From: CBDDGJ01 sp965199285 | Lineage (GTDB): Bacteria > Pseudomonadota > Alphaproteobacteria > RS24 | Reading direction: 5' to 3' | NCBI GenBank assembly: GCA_965199285.1 | Contig: OZ240687.1 | Span: forward strand, 1,240,001 to 1,304,000 | DNA length: 64,000 nucleotides | In this document: piece by piece, positions 36,624 through 46,054 of the stretch | Layout of the letters: the number at the start of each line of letters is the position of its first letter | How positions within the stretch are numbered: position 1 is the first letter of the stretch | Translations under genes and position numbers: made by a program | The notes under the pieces: model-generated | Told to the model about the DNA's origin: nothing | Database searches by the model: none | What the model saw: only the letters and a program-made list of their open reading frames with translations

Positions 36624-37184
36624 TTATACATCTGCAAGCTGAAGAAAGTTTTGCAGCAGCACATGACCGTGCAGGGTTAAAATTGATTCAGGGTGAAACT
36701 GCACCCCATAAATTGGCAAATCCTTATGCGCCATTGCCATCATCTCGCCATTTTGGTCATGCGCGATGGCCGCAAAATCAGCCGGTAAAGCGGTTACCGC
36801 GAGAGAATGATAAAGACCTGCCTGCATTGGGTTTGGAATATTGGCAAAAAGCGGATGGTCTAAATGGGTGATGGTTGCAGCCTGCCCATGACAGGGATAC
36901 TTTGCAGCGGCAACCTCGCCATCAAAAGTATAAGCAATCGCCTGATGGCCTAAACAGACCCCCAATATCGGGCAGCGTGCTTGTTTAATCAGGGCTTGGC
37001 TTATCTCTGTTTCTTGCGGATGGCCTGGACCGGGCGAAAGAATAATTGCATGGGCGGATAATGCGCTTATGTCGCTTAGCTCTATCTCATCCGGACGGAT
37101 CACTTTAACCGCGCGGCCTTCCCGCGCAATATAGGCGGCCAGCATATGCACAAAACTATCATAATGGTCGATGATGAAAATCAT
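36624..37184 (-). CDS. pabA: aminodeoxychorismate/anthranilate synthase glutaminase subunit
   Basis: Class I glutamine amidotransferase supplying ammonia to PabB. DHYDSFVHMLA at the N-terminus, nucleophile cysteine in LGVCLGHQAIAY, oxyanion SPGPGHP and the C-terminal histidine/glutamate in YGVQFHPES are all there. 186 residues. One base separates it from pabB, so the two are coupled. May also serve tryptophan synthesis, as in many bacteria. Confidence 0.9.
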   Translation of the reverse strand: MIFIIDHYDSFVHMLAAYIAREGRAVKVIRPDEIELSDISALSAHAIILSPGPGHPQETEISQALIKQARCPILGVCLGHQAIAYTFDGEVAAAKYPCHGQAATITHLDHPLFANIPNPMQAGLYHSLAVTALPADFAAIAHDQNGEMMAMAHKDLPIYGVQFHPESILTLHGHVLLQNFLQLADV

Positions 37185-38501
37185 CTATCCCCCTATTGCC
37201 TTATGTAGGCCAGCGGTTTTATCGAATGTTTCTTGATATTCGCATGCCGGGTCACTTTGCGCGGTAATGCCGCCGCCGCCATAAAAATAAACCTGTTGGT
37301 TTTTGATAAGCGCGGTGCGAATGGCGACATTCATATCCATCACCCCGTTAAACCCGATATAACCAATCGCGCCGCAATATATGCCGCGCCGCGATGGTTC
37401 TTTTGCGGTGATAATATCCATTGCCCTGATTTTCGGCGCGCCGGTGATTGAACCAGCCGGAAAACAAGCGGCGAGCAAATCGACCATGGTTTTATCATCG
37501 GCAAGCTGGCCTTTCACACAAGAGACAAGATGATGGACATGGCTGAAACTTTCAATCGCGCAAATTTCGGGAACATGGATTGAGTGCGGCACACAGACCC
37601 GCGCCAAATCATTGCGCATGAGATCGACAATCATAATATTTTCGGCCCTATCTTTCTCACTATGCAATAGGGTTTCGGCTGCCATCTGATCCGCCTCTGG
37701 TGCGGGATGACGCGGTGCGGTTCCCTTAATCGGGCGCGCCTCGACATGGCCTTTATGACAGAATAAAAACCGTTCTGGTGACAGGCTGGCGATTTGCATG
37801 TCACCCAAATTCATGAAAGCCGAAAAGGGGGCGGGTGAAATCTCCCGCGCATGGCGATAAAAATCAAATCCAGACTCATTGATCCGCGCACGAAATTGTT
37901 GCGCCAGATTAGCCTGAAAAATATCGCCTGCCAAAATATGCTCTATCACCTCGCTTATCGCTGCCAAATAATCGCCCTTCGCAAAATTGCCCTGATAGGC
38001 AGTGCTATTTATCATATCAAGGGCAGGTAAACGAGCTGTCAAAACATCCTCTTGCCAATCCTCAATCTCCCGCTTTTGGGCAGGGGTTTGATAAAATCCG
38101 TAAGCCTTTTTTTCATAATGGTCAAAACATAGCCCATGCTGATAAAGCCCCATTGCCATATCCGGCAAACCCCATTCATCGGCGGCAGGCGGGGTGAGAG
38201 TTTCAAGCTGATGCGCCAGCTCATAAGATAATATGCCCGCCGCCCCACCGGCAAAGGGAAACGGGGCAGACTGGTTCGATAGATGCGGATTGATAAAAGC
38301 GGCAAGCCTGGCAAACGTTTTCGCATCATTTTTTACCGATAGAACATCAACCGGCGCCGGCAATATATAGCTATAGCGCGATAGTGGATGGGTGGGCAAA
38401 TGACTATCCAGCCATAGCGCATAGGGCTTATCGGCATGCGGCGCGAACCATGCCGCCGCATCGCCATAGGCAATCTCAAAATTGTAAATGGCGGCAGGCA
38501 C
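37185..38501 (-). CDS. pabB: aminodeoxychorismate synthase component I
   Basis: Chorismate-utilising enzyme of folate synthesis. The catalytic region RPIKGTAPRHP, DRAENIMIVDLMRNDLARVC and AACFPAGSITGAPKIRAMDII are clear. The start is a GTG at 38501 (MPAAIYNFEIAYG), six bases after the gloB stop; no better start is seen. 438 residues. The lysine in PIKGT favours PabB over TrpE. Confidence 0.9.
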   Translation of the reverse strand: MPAAIYNFEIAYGDAAAWFAPHADKPYALWLDSHLPTHPLSRYSYILPAPVDVLSVKNDAKTFARLAAFINPHLSNQSAPFPFAGGAAGILSYELAHQLETLTPPAADEWGLPDMAMGLYQHGLCFDHYEKKAYGFYQTPAQKREIEDWQEDVLTARLPALDMINSTAYQGNFAKGDYLAAISEVIEHILAGDIFQANLAQQFRARINESGFDFYRHAREISPAPFSAFMNLGDMQIASLSPERFLFCHKGHVEARPIKGTAPRHPAPEADQMAAETLLHSEKDRAENIMIVDLMRNDLARVCVPHSIHVPEICAIESFSHVHHLVSCVKGQLADDKTMVDLLAACFPAGSITGAPKIRAMDIITAKEPSRRGIYCGAIGYIGFNGVMDMNVAIRTALIKNQQVYFYGGGGITAQSDPACEYQETFDKTAGLHKAIGG

Positions 38502-38506
38502 GAGGG

Positions 38507-39277
38507 TTAGAAATTATCCTTACGGCGGCGTATTTCGGTGAACACTGCCAGATCATCTGCCTCTTCCATCGCCAATAGGCGGCGAATATTTGTATCATGC
38601 GGGCGGATGAACGGATTGGTCGCTTGCTCAAGCGCGATAGTGGTTGGCACGGTGGGTTGGTGATTGGCGCGCGCAACATCAATCGCGGCGCATCTTTCTT
38701 GCAGCTCACGATTTTCAGGGTCAATGCTTAGCGCAAATTCCGCATTGGCCTTTGTATATTCATGCGCGCAATAAATTATTGTTTCTGGCGGCAGGGCGGA
38801 AAGTTTTTGTAAGCTCTGCCACATTTGCGCCGGCGTGCCTTCAAATATACGCCCACAGCCAAGCGCGAAAAGCGCATCGCCAACAAAGGCAATATGATGG
38901 TCGGGCAGATAATAAGCAATATGCCCAAGCGTATGCCCGCCCACATTCAAAATCTGCACCCTATACGCCCCGAAGCTAATCTCATCGCCATCATCTATCA
39001 AATGGTCAATGGCGGGAATTTTATCCGCCTCACCAGCGGGACCAAAAACCGCGCAGCCGGTTTTATCTTTCATAGGCTGATTGCAACCGGCATGGTCATA
39101 ATGATGATGCGTGTTCCAAATATAATCTAGCTGCCATCCGCGCCGTGCCAGCGCGTCTTCAATCGCGGCGGTTTCGGGCGTATCAATGCAGGCGGTTTTA
39201 CCGCTTTCCGGATCATGCAGTAAATATCCGTAATTATCGCTTAAACAGGCAAATTGTTCGATCTCTAATACGGGCAT
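38507..39277 (-). CDS. gloB: hydroxyacylglutathione hydrolase (glyoxalase II)
   Basis: Hydrolyses S-D-lactoylglutathione in methylglyoxal detoxification. Metallo-beta-lactamase core TxHxHxDH is seen as THHHYDH (H57, H59, D61, H62), with VGGHTLGHIAYYL and the aspartate/histidine in GDALFALGCGRIFEG. 256 residues, normal. First in the leftward gloB-pabB-pabA-pabC run. Confidence 0.93.
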   Translation of the reverse strand: MPVLEIEQFACLSDNYGYLLHDPESGKTACIDTPETAAIEDALARRGWQLDYIWNTHHHYDHAGCNQPMKDKTGCAVFGPAGEADKIPAIDHLIDDGDEISFGAYRVQILNVGGHTLGHIAYYLPDHHIAFVGDALFALGCGRIFEGTPAQMWQSLQKLSALPPETIIYCAHEYTKANAEFALSIDPENRELQERCAAIDVARANHQPTVPTTIALEQATNPFIRPHDTNIRRLLAMEEADDLAVFTEIRRRKDNF

Positions 39278-39406
39278 GGCTTACTCCTTTATAATTATGC
39301 GCTATGGTGCGCGAATAAAATGCTCCCCGAAACGAATTTCGCATTATACTCTTTTTTGAACCATATTCTGATTTATAATCAAACTGATGAAAAAGAGAAA
39401 GCCCTG

Positions 39407-40147
39407 ATGGATATTTTCGATATTCATGCATTTTACAAATCGCCGCTTGGCGCTTATGCGCGCGGTGAGATTGTCAGGCATTTGCAATTTTTGTGGCCAG
39501 ATTTGCAAAACCAGCTTCTTGTCATTGGCGCGGGGCAGAGCCTTGCGAGAGCTGCTTGGAAAAATCATATCACCCAAAAAGCGGTTTATTTTACGCCGCA
39601 TAATTTGAGCGGTGAAACCGGCATGGTCACCATTGATGAAAGCCTACTGCCTTTGCGCGATAATAGCGTGAACCAGATTTTTGTCGCGCATGGGCTGGAA
39701 TTTGCCGCTCATCCGGAATTGTTTTTATATGAGTTGAACCGTATTTTAGTTCCACAAGGGCGGGCGATTTTGGTTATTCCGAACCGGATGGGAAGCTGGG
39801 TGCGACATGACAAAACCCCATTTGGCGCCGGCCAGCCTTTTTCATATCAACAATTAAAGCGGCTCTTAACGGCTTATGATTTTAGCCTCATCAATAAGCG
39901 CGTAGCCCTTATGCTGCCGCCTTATACAATGCTTTATAAACTATCGGATAAGCTGCATCTGGTGCGCGCCTATGAACGATTTTTTCAACTGACCTTGCCG
40001 GCATTTTCCGGCATATTGATTGTTGAAATCCGTAAAACCATTTTTGCGCGCCCCCATGTCCAGCCCTATCGCCGTGCCGCGCCGCGCTTTATCGCGCGTC
40101 CGGCTTTTGGTTCATCGCCATCATCATTTACCGGTGATAAAGGGTAA
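39407..40147 (+). CDS. SAM-dependent methyltransferase-like protein
   Basis: Class I methyltransferase fold: LLVIGAGQSLARAAW is the SAM-binding GxGxS loop, then MVTIDESLLPLRDNSVNQIFVAHGLEFAAHP and ILVPQGRAILVIPNR. The family often neighbours gloB in alphaproteobacteria. The open frame reaches 39320, but the ATG at 39407 (MDIFDIHAFYKSPLG) is the natural family start. Ends by overlapping metW's 3' end by 20 bases on the opposite strand. The substrate is unknown. Confidence 0.7.
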   Translation: MDIFDIHAFYKSPLGAYARGEIVRHLQFLWPDLQNQLLVIGAGQSLARAAWKNHITQKAVYFTPHNLSGETGMVTIDESLLPLRDNSVNQIFVAHGLEFAAHPELFLYELNRILVPQGRAILVIPNRMGSWVRHDKTPFGAGQPFSYQQLKRLLTAYDFSLINKRVALMLPPYTMLYKLSDKLHLVRAYERFFQLTLPAFSGILIVEIRKTIFARPHVQPYRRAAPRFIARPAFGSSPSSFTGDKG

Positions 40148-40769
40148 ACACCGCAATCTCGGCAAATAGATTTGCGTGCCATTTCGGAACCCCTTTTTTC
40201 GCCTGCACATGCCTGCCGGAAAGGGTGATGCTATGGTCAATCTGTAGCCGAAGCATATCGCAAAGGGCGATAAAGTCTTTCACCGTGCATAAATGAATAT
40301 TGGCAGTTTCATACCAGCTTGCCGCCAGCGTGCCGGTTACTGGCATTTTGCCACGCAGCAATAAATCTAACCGCACCCGCCAATGCCCAAAATTTGGAAT
40401 TGATATGATAAGTCGTTTGCCAATCCGTGCCATTTCCCGCAATACATCATCCGGCCGCGCGGTGGCTTGTAGGGTTTGGCTCAAAATCACCGTGTCAAAA
40501 CTATCATCCGGATAATAGGAAAGATCAGTATCAGCATTGCCTTGCACCACTGATAAACCTTTGGCAACGCAGGCATTCACGCCAGCTTGCGAAAGCTCCA
40601 GCCCCCTGCCATCAACATTATTCTCTGCTACCAAAAGCTGCAATAAATCGCCCTGCCCGCAGCCAATATCCAGCACCCGACTATGCGGCGCAATCTGGTC
40701 GGCAATGATTTGCAAATCAATCCGCGTATCAGAAATATTGCCGGCTGCAATTATATCCCGCTCAGGCAT
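40128..40769 (-). CDS. metW: methionine biosynthesis protein MetW
   Basis: Methyltransferase-like partner of MetX, seen next to metX in many alphaproteobacteria. VLDIGCGQGDLLQLLV is the SAM loop, VILSQTLQATARPDDVL and ISIPNFGHWRVRLDLLLRGKM are family motifs. 213 residues. Overlaps metX by eight bases. Its exact reaction is not settled in the family; it probably stabilises MetX activity. Confidence 0.92.
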   Translation of the reverse strand: MPERDIIAAGNISDTRIDLQIIADQIAPHSRVLDIGCGQGDLLQLLVAENNVDGRGLELSQAGVNACVAKGLSVVQGNADTDLSYYPDDSFDTVILSQTLQATARPDDVLREMARIGKRLIISIPNFGHWRVRLDLLLRGKMPVTGTLAASWYETANIHLCTVKDFIALCDMLRLQIDHSITLSGRHVQAKKGVPKWHANLFAEIAVFTLYHR

Positions 40770-41931
40770 CGCTATGTCCTAACCAATCGCGGGCGGCGGC
40801 GGTTAAAAATCCGTCTATTGTTGTATTCATTTCTGGTTCATCCAGCAAAAATGCATCATGGCCTTTATCACTCTCAATTTCGACAAAACTCACATTGACA
40901 CTGGCGGCATTTAGCGCGCGCACTAAAGTGATACTTTCAGAGGTCGGAAAATGCCAATCGCTGGTAAAGCTCACCACGCAAAATCTTACCTCACAATCCT
41001 GAAACGCACGCGCCAAAACACCATCATAATCAGCCGCAATGTCAAAATAATCCATCGCACGGGTGATATAAATATAGCTATTGGCATCAAAGCGCTCAAC
41101 AAAACTATAGCCTTGATGATGCAAATAGCTTTCAATCTGAAAATCCGCATCAAACCCATAGCTAAGCTCTTGCCGATTTTGTAGATTGCGGCCAAATTTT
41201 CGTTGCAAGGCGATTTCGGATAAATAGGTGATATGCGCCGTCATCCGCGCCACTGCCAGACCTTTGCGCGGCCGTTTGCGGGCGCGATAATAAGCCCCAC
41301 CGCGCCAATCCGGATCCGCCATAATCGCCTGCCTGCCAATTTCATAAAACGCAATATTCTGGGCGCTATGGCGGCTAGAGGTGGCGATGGGGATTGCCGA
41401 AAAAACCTGCTCGGGATAATCTATTGACCATTGCAAGGTCTGCATACCGCCCATTGAGCCCCCCATCACGCAGAATAATTTTTCAATTCCCAACGCGTCG
41501 ATAAGGCGTTTTTGCGCGCGGACCATATCCGCAATGGTGATCACCGGAAAATCAAGCCCCCATGGTTTTTTGGTTTTAGGGTTAATGCTGGCAGGGCCGG
41601 TTGTCCCCAAACAGCTCCCCAAAGAATTAGGCGCAATGATGAAATATTTTTTCGTATCCAATATTTTACCCGGACCAATAAGCCGCGCCCACCACCCTGC
41701 CTTGCCCGTAAGCGGCGAACGACCGGCAGCATATTGGTCACCGGTGAGCCCATGACAGACAAGAATCGCATTCGATTTATCTTTATTGAGGCGGCCATAA
41801 GTGCAATAGGCAATATCAAATTGCGGTAAGCTACGCCCACAATCCAGCCGCAAGGGTTCAGCAAAATGGTGAATGATGGTTTTATCCTTCACCACGCGCT
41901 TTATTGGCTTTTTAATTGGTTTGCGTCCCAT
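40762..41931 (-). CDS. metX: homoserine O-acetyltransferase
   Basis: Activates homoserine for methionine synthesis. Alpha/beta-hydrolase with nucleophile S159 in VMGGSMGGMQTLQW, ALVCHGLTGDQ-type HGLTGD, and C-terminal ESDKGHDAFLLDEP for the catalytic histidine. 389 residues. Together with metW it makes a methionine operon. I found no SAM-II riboswitch in the 55 bases upstream. Confidence 0.94.
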   Translation of the reverse strand: MGRKPIKKPIKRVVKDKTIIHHFAEPLRLDCGRSLPQFDIAYCTYGRLNKDKSNAILVCHGLTGDQYAAGRSPLTGKAGWWARLIGPGKILDTKKYFIIAPNSLGSCLGTTGPASINPKTKKPWGLDFPVITIADMVRAQKRLIDALGIEKLFCVMGGSMGGMQTLQWSIDYPEQVFSAIPIATSSRHSAQNIAFYEIGRQAIMADPDWRGGAYYRARKRPRKGLAVARMTAHITYLSEIALQRKFGRNLQNRQELSYGFDADFQIESYLHHQGYSFVERFDANSYIYITRAMDYFDIAADYDGVLARAFQDCEVRFCVVSFTSDWHFPTSESITLVRALNAASVNVSFVEIESDKGHDAFLLDEPEMNTTIDGFLTAAARDWLGHSDA

Positions 41932-41986
41932 GACTTGCCTTTTACATTGCTTTTCTATATGTCAATTCTGGTTTAAGATAAATATA

Positions 41987-42640
41987 ATGACGAATCAACC
42001 ATACATTCATTTAGCCGATATTCGCGCGCAGATTGATGCGCTCGATGAGACGCTCAATAATTTGCTCGACCAGCGTATGCAGCTGGTCGCACAAGTGAGC
42101 CACGCCAAAGAACAAGCCGACGATGATGGCTTCTCCCCCGTGCGGCCAATGCGGGAAGCCATCCAATTACAGACCCTTATGAACTGGCACAAAACCAACA
42201 AGCCGCTTATCTCGCAAGCGAGCCTTTATGCGATATGGCGCGAGCTTGTCAGCGCTGCGATTGCGCATCAAGGTGGCGTGAACATATATGCCGAACCGGC
42301 GGCGCAAATCGCGGCGCGCAATTATTTTGGCGCCGCACTGAAGCGCAATATATGTGAAGCCGATGCAGCGATAGAGCGGGCACGACAAGATAAAAAATCT
42401 CTGGTGGTATTAGCAGCCCCCTCTTTGCAAACGCTCAATAGCGATAAAGCGGCTCATATTTTTACCCGCCTTGCCGGTGATTTTTATATTTTTGGGCACG
42501 TCGCACCCGAACCAGAGGCACTGCCCTTAACGCATTTATTTCGAAAAGATGATAAGCTTATCGAAACAGATAAAGACAATCTGCCAGATGGCAGCTGGCT
42601 TGGCTGTTACCCAATGATAATGGGAGGTGATGATGCCTAA
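41987..42640 (+). CDS. chorismate mutase (AroQ) with C-terminal extension
   Basis: Converts chorismate to prephenate, feeding tyrosine and phenylalanine synthesis. Helical AroQ domain at residues about 6-90: IRAQIDALDETLNNLLDQRM and QASLYAIWRELVSAAI. The C-terminal 120 residues contain a YFGAALKRNI...LVVLAAPS segment typical of alphaproteobacterial mutases but of unclear role. The true ATG is at 41987 (MTNQPYIH), giving 217 residues. It overlaps hisC by eight bases, and hisC by 14 bases with tyrA. Confidence 0.84.
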   Translation: MTNQPYIHLADIRAQIDALDETLNNLLDQRMQLVAQVSHAKEQADDDGFSPVRPMREAIQLQTLMNWHKTNKPLISQASLYAIWRELVSAAIAHQGGVNIYAEPAAQIAARNYFGAALKRNICEADAAIERARQDKKSLVVLAAPSLQTLNSDKAAHIFTRLAGDFYIFGHVAPEPEALPLTHLFRKDDKLIETDKDNLPDGSWLGCYPMIMGGDDA

Positions 42641-43721
42641 ACCATCTCCCTTACCTTATATCAAAAACCTGCCGCCTTATGTTCCGGGGCGGGCAGCTAT
42701 TGAGGGGGCGGATAAAATCTATAAATTATCCGCCAATGAGAATCTGCTTGGCGCCAGCCCAAAAGTGCATGAGGCGCTTGCCGATTTTGCTACGCCAGAA
42801 TTTTATCCCGATGGCAGTACGACGGCGTTGCGGGCGCAATTAGCGCAGCTGCATGACATAAATGCCGACCAGATTATATGCGGCAATGGTTCGGGCGAGA
42901 TTTTTCACCTGCTCGGGCAAGCCTATTTATCCCCCAAAGATGAGGTGGTTTATAGCGCGCATGGGTTTTTGCTTTACCCGTTAGTGGCACAGGCGGCCGG
43001 CGCGCTGGCGATACAGGCGGCGGAAACAAATTACACCGCAAATATCGATGCCCTATTGGCGGCGGTGAGCGATAAAACAAAAATCGTCTTTATCGCTAAC
43101 CCCAATAACCCGACCGGCACAATGCTCGCGCACGAGGCGCTTATCGAACTGCATCAAAATTTGCGGGAGGATATTGTGCTGGTGGTGGATGAAGCCTATG
43201 GCGAATATGTGGACGCGCAAGAGACCGCTTCACTTTTATCATATGTCGATAGCACTGATAATCTTATCGTCACCCGCACCTTTTCAAAAGCCTATGGGCT
43301 GGCAGCTTTGCGATTGGGCTGGGCGTATATGCCGATGGAAATTGCCGATAGTCTTAATCGTTTGCGGCCGCCTTTTAACGTCAGCAGCCTTGCCCAAATT
43401 GCAGGCATGGCGGCGCTATCCGACCCGCAACATATTGCCACCACACGCCAGCATAATCGGACATGGCGCGATTGGTTAAGGCAGCAATTAGCGGGCGCAG
43501 GATTTTCGATTGTACCAAGCCACGCCAATTTTTTACTGATTGAATTTGACAATCCCGAAATGGCGGCAGCGGCAGACCAGCATCTTGCCGCGCAGGGCAT
43601 AATTGCGCGCAATGTTACGGCCTATGGTCTGCCACATGCGCTCCGCCTCTCAATCGGCACGGAGGATGCAAATCGCGCCGCCGCGGCCGCCTTAATAGAG
43701 TTTAAGAATGACAGACGATAA
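42633..43721 (+). CDS. hisC: histidinol-phosphate aminotransferase
   Basis: PLP aminotransferase I/II; in this cluster it may also transaminate aromatic keto acids or prephenate. KLSANENLLGASPK, NPNNPTGTMLAHEAL, VVDEAYGEYVD and the PLP lysine in TRTFSKAYGLAALRLGW are visible. The ATG at 42633 has GGGAGG upstream. Overlapping chorismate mutase and tyrA genes on either side make a three-gene aromatic operon. 362 residues. Confidence 0.88.
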   Translation: MPKPSPLPYIKNLPPYVPGRAAIEGADKIYKLSANENLLGASPKVHEALADFATPEFYPDGSTTALRAQLAQLHDINADQIICGNGSGEIFHLLGQAYLSPKDEVVYSAHGFLLYPLVAQAAGALAIQAAETNYTANIDALLAAVSDKTKIVFIANPNNPTGTMLAHEALIELHQNLREDIVLVVDEAYGEYVDAQETASLLSYVDSTDNLIVTRTFSKAYGLAALRLGWAYMPMEIADSLNRLRPPFNVSSLAQIAGMAALSDPQHIATTRQHNRTWRDWLRQQLAGAGFSIVPSHANFLLIEFDNPEMAAAADQHLAAQGIIARNVTAYGLPHALRLSIGTEDANRAAAAALIEFKNDRR

Positions 43722-44595
43722 GCCACATATCGCACTTATTGGCTTGGGGCTTATCGGCTCATCGCTTGGGCATGCGCTTAAAAAACATGGGCTGGCGCGC
43801 CATATTTCTGGCTATGCCCGCTCACAAGAAACGCGGATAAAAGCAAAACATATTGGCTTTGTAGATAGCACGCATGATGATGTCCAAAACGCGGTGCGCC
43901 ATGCTGATATTGTGTTTTTGAATGTGCCCATGGGGGCGATGGGCGGGGTGGCGCGTGAGATTGCGGGCGCGCTTAAAGCAGGCGCGATTATCACCGATGT
44001 CGGCTCGGTGAAATTACCTTTTATTGAAGAGCTCACCCCGATTTTGCCGCCGCATGTGCATTTGGTTCCCGGCCACCCGATTGCCGGAACCGAACATTCT
44101 GGTCCTGAATCTGGCTTTGCAGAATTATTTGAAAATCGGTGGTGTATTCTCACCCCGCAAGAGCACACCAAACTTCATGCGGTCAATCAAATCGCTAATT
44201 TATGGAAAGATATTGGCTGTGAGATAGAGTTTATGGATGCCGCCCATCATGATTTAGTGCTGGCGATTACCAGCCATATTCCGCACCTTATTGCCTTTAA
44301 TATTGTCGGCACGGCGGCAGATTTAGAAACAAAATTGCGCCGCGAAGTGATTAAATATTCAGCCTCCGGCTTTCGTGATTTTACCCGCATCGCCGCTTCC
44401 GACCCGATTATGTGGCGTGATGTTTTTGCCAAAAACAAAGAGGCTGTATTGGAAATGCTATCGCGCTTTAATGCCGATATGGAAGAATTACAAACCGCCA
44501 TTCGGGACGATAATCTGGATATGTTAGAAGCAAAATTCTCCCGCACCCGCAATATCAGACGCGCGATTATTGAAGCCGGACAGATTGAACACTGA
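43708..44595 (+). CDS. tyrA: prephenate/arogenate dehydrogenase
   Basis: NAD(P)-dependent step to tyrosine. GLGLIGSSLGHALKKHG is the nucleotide loop, VFLNVPMGAMGGVAREIAG, HPIAGTEHSGPESGF and HDLVLAITSHIPHLIAF are TyrA signatures. 295 residues. Last gene of the chorismate mutase-hisC-tyrA unit. Convergent with the SRPBCC gene. Confidence 0.92.
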   Translation: MTDDKPHIALIGLGLIGSSLGHALKKHGLARHISGYARSQETRIKAKHIGFVDSTHDDVQNAVRHADIVFLNVPMGAMGGVAREIAGALKAGAIITDVGSVKLPFIEELTPILPPHVHLVPGHPIAGTEHSGPESGFAELFENRWCILTPQEHTKLHAVNQIANLWKDIGCEIEFMDAAHHDLVLAITSHIPHLIAFNIVGTAADLETKLRREVIKYSASGFRDFTRIAASDPIMWRDVFAKNKEAVLEMLSRFNADMEELQTAIRDDNLDMLEAKFSRTRNIRRAIIEAGQIEH

Positions 44596-44602
44596 AAGGT
44601 TT

Positions 44603-45127
44603 TTATTTCTCCAGCTGACGTCGCCTATTCACCTCAGCCTGTGCCGCCTTTGCATATTCTGTGATGAGGGTTTTGGGGTTTACGAATAAAAATCCCATTA
44701 ATTTTGGGATGAAGCTATTATAGGAGATTGTTTCTGTAAACACGCCTTTCACCGTATCTGGATCGGCTTGCTCAAACCGCGCCTCATAAGCGCCAGAAAA
44801 TCCATCTGATATAATCATAAATTTAAGCAAATATGGCGGCTCATGATCTGTCTCTTGGAAAGAAATATCTATCCCATATATGGTCGTTTCCGTCCATACC
44901 CGACTGCCCGTTTCACCTGCCAGCCCTTTGATTTCAACGACATCATTACGCCACACCGATTGCGAACCATAATCCGTATAAACTGCCCATATTTCTGCAA
45001 GCGTCCCTTGCAAGTAGACCATATGTGTTACAGAACGATCCTTGGGAATGAAAACCATTGCTGCCAAAAACAGCAAGGCGATAAGTAAGACTGCAAAGAT
45101 TATAATTTTAATGACGATACTTCCCAT
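44603..45127 (-). CDS. SRPBCC-fold protein with membrane anchor
   Basis: 174 residues: N-terminal membrane helix (IKIIIFAVLLIALLFLAAMV) followed by a START/polyketide-cyclase-like domain (GTLAEIWAVYTDYGSQSVWR, ETDHEPPYLLKFMI, GAYEARFEQ). A lipid or hydrophobic ligand is plausible. Thirteen bases downstream of the DUF2125 gene. Exact function unknown. Confidence 0.7.
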   Translation of the reverse strand: MGSIVIKIIIFAVLLIALLFLAAMVFIPKDRSVTHMVYLQGTLAEIWAVYTDYGSQSVWRNDVVEIKGLAGETGSRVWTETTIYGIDISFQETDHEPPYLLKFMIISDGFSGAYEARFEQADPDTVKGVFTETISYNSFIPKLMGFLFVNPKTLITEYAKAAQAEVNRRRQLEK

Positions 45128-45139
45128 TATCCTGCTCTA

Positions 45140-46051
45140 TTAATCGATAAATCGCGGGGCAGCGCCAATCTTAACCCCATCAAAATAAGCCGTTCCATTT
45201 TTGAACTCAAGATAAAGCGGTGCTTTTTCGCCTTTTATCTCTTGGTCTGGCAATTCTTTTTGCAATTTATCTTGCAGCAGCCCCGCAATGAGCGGATTTT
45301 TTTGGCTTAACCGGTTAATCTCTTTTGCAAGCTTATGCTTTAATTTTTCTTTGCCATGATTTTGCGCCCGCTGATACAGGCTTTCAATATGCGTGCCGGT
45401 GATTTTAAGCCGCCCCGCCGCATAGCCTTGCGCATCAACGCCAATCTCACCAATCATTTTTATGTCACCAAATTTATCTAACCCATCCAGCGTAACGGCA
45501 ATATCATAAGCCAGTTGATTGGGCGTGAAAAACACATCATCAGTTTTTGGAAATTGCGCCGGATCATCATAAAAAGGCAAGAGGCGGGCATGCAGCTGTA
45601 GCCGTTTGGCGGCAAGCCTATGTGTTCTTCCGGCATATTCAAAAACAATATCGACAGCCTCATTATCAAAAGATAGCCGGTCAAGATTGAAAAAAGCGAT
45701 AATGCTGGCAAGGCTTTTTTTAGCTTGCAATGTTATTTTTGCAAACGACATATCGAGCGCATGCGCGCCCTCAAAGACAATCACCGCATGTGATGGTTTG
45801 TAAGGCAAAATTGTAAGATGCATTTTATCTTGCTGCCAGCGCAGTGACGGGGCAAGCGCAAATTCTGGATGCGCAAAACTTATACTGACCCGCGCCGGAA
45901 AGCCTGACCGGTCTGCTTGTTTCCAAACCAGCCCTGCTTTACCAAGCTCTTTTACCAACACCCCGCTGCCATAAAACCAAACGGCGCTATAAGACAAAAT
46001 TAAAATCACCACCAAAAGCATTAAGAGTTTTATTTTCGAAGCGTTACGCAT
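45140..46051 (-). CDS. DUF2125 protein
   Basis: 303 residues with one N-terminal membrane helix (LLMLLVVILILSYSAVWFYG) and a long periplasmic beta-rich domain. Composition and neighbours match the alphaproteobacterial DUF2125 family (seen as LVWKQADRSGFPARVSISF and LRWQQDKMHLTILPYKP). Function unknown, probably envelope. Four bases after the YdcF-like gene. Confidence 0.78.
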   Translation of the reverse strand: MRNASKIKLLMLLVVILILSYSAVWFYGSGVLVKELGKAGLVWKQADRSGFPARVSISFAHPEFALAPSLRWQQDKMHLTILPYKPSHAVIVFEGAHALDMSFAKITLQAKKSLASIIAFFNLDRLSFDNEAVDIVFEYAGRTHRLAAKRLQLHARLLPFYDDPAQFPKTDDVFFTPNQLAYDIAVTLDGLDKFGDIKMIGEIGVDAQGYAAGRLKITGTHIESLYQRAQNHGKEKLKHKLAKEINRLSQKNPLIAGLLQDKLQKELPDQEIKGEKAPLYLEFKNGTAYFDGVKIGAAPRFID

Positions 46052-46054
46052 GCG

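Noticed and set aside
36608..36664. Longer pabC start with a Cys-rich N-terminus
   Set aside because: It overlaps pabA and extends beyond the family start; ATG 36610 has a ribosome site.
41932..41986. SAM-II riboswitch before metX
   Set aside because: The 55-base gap lacks the conserved SAM-II elements.
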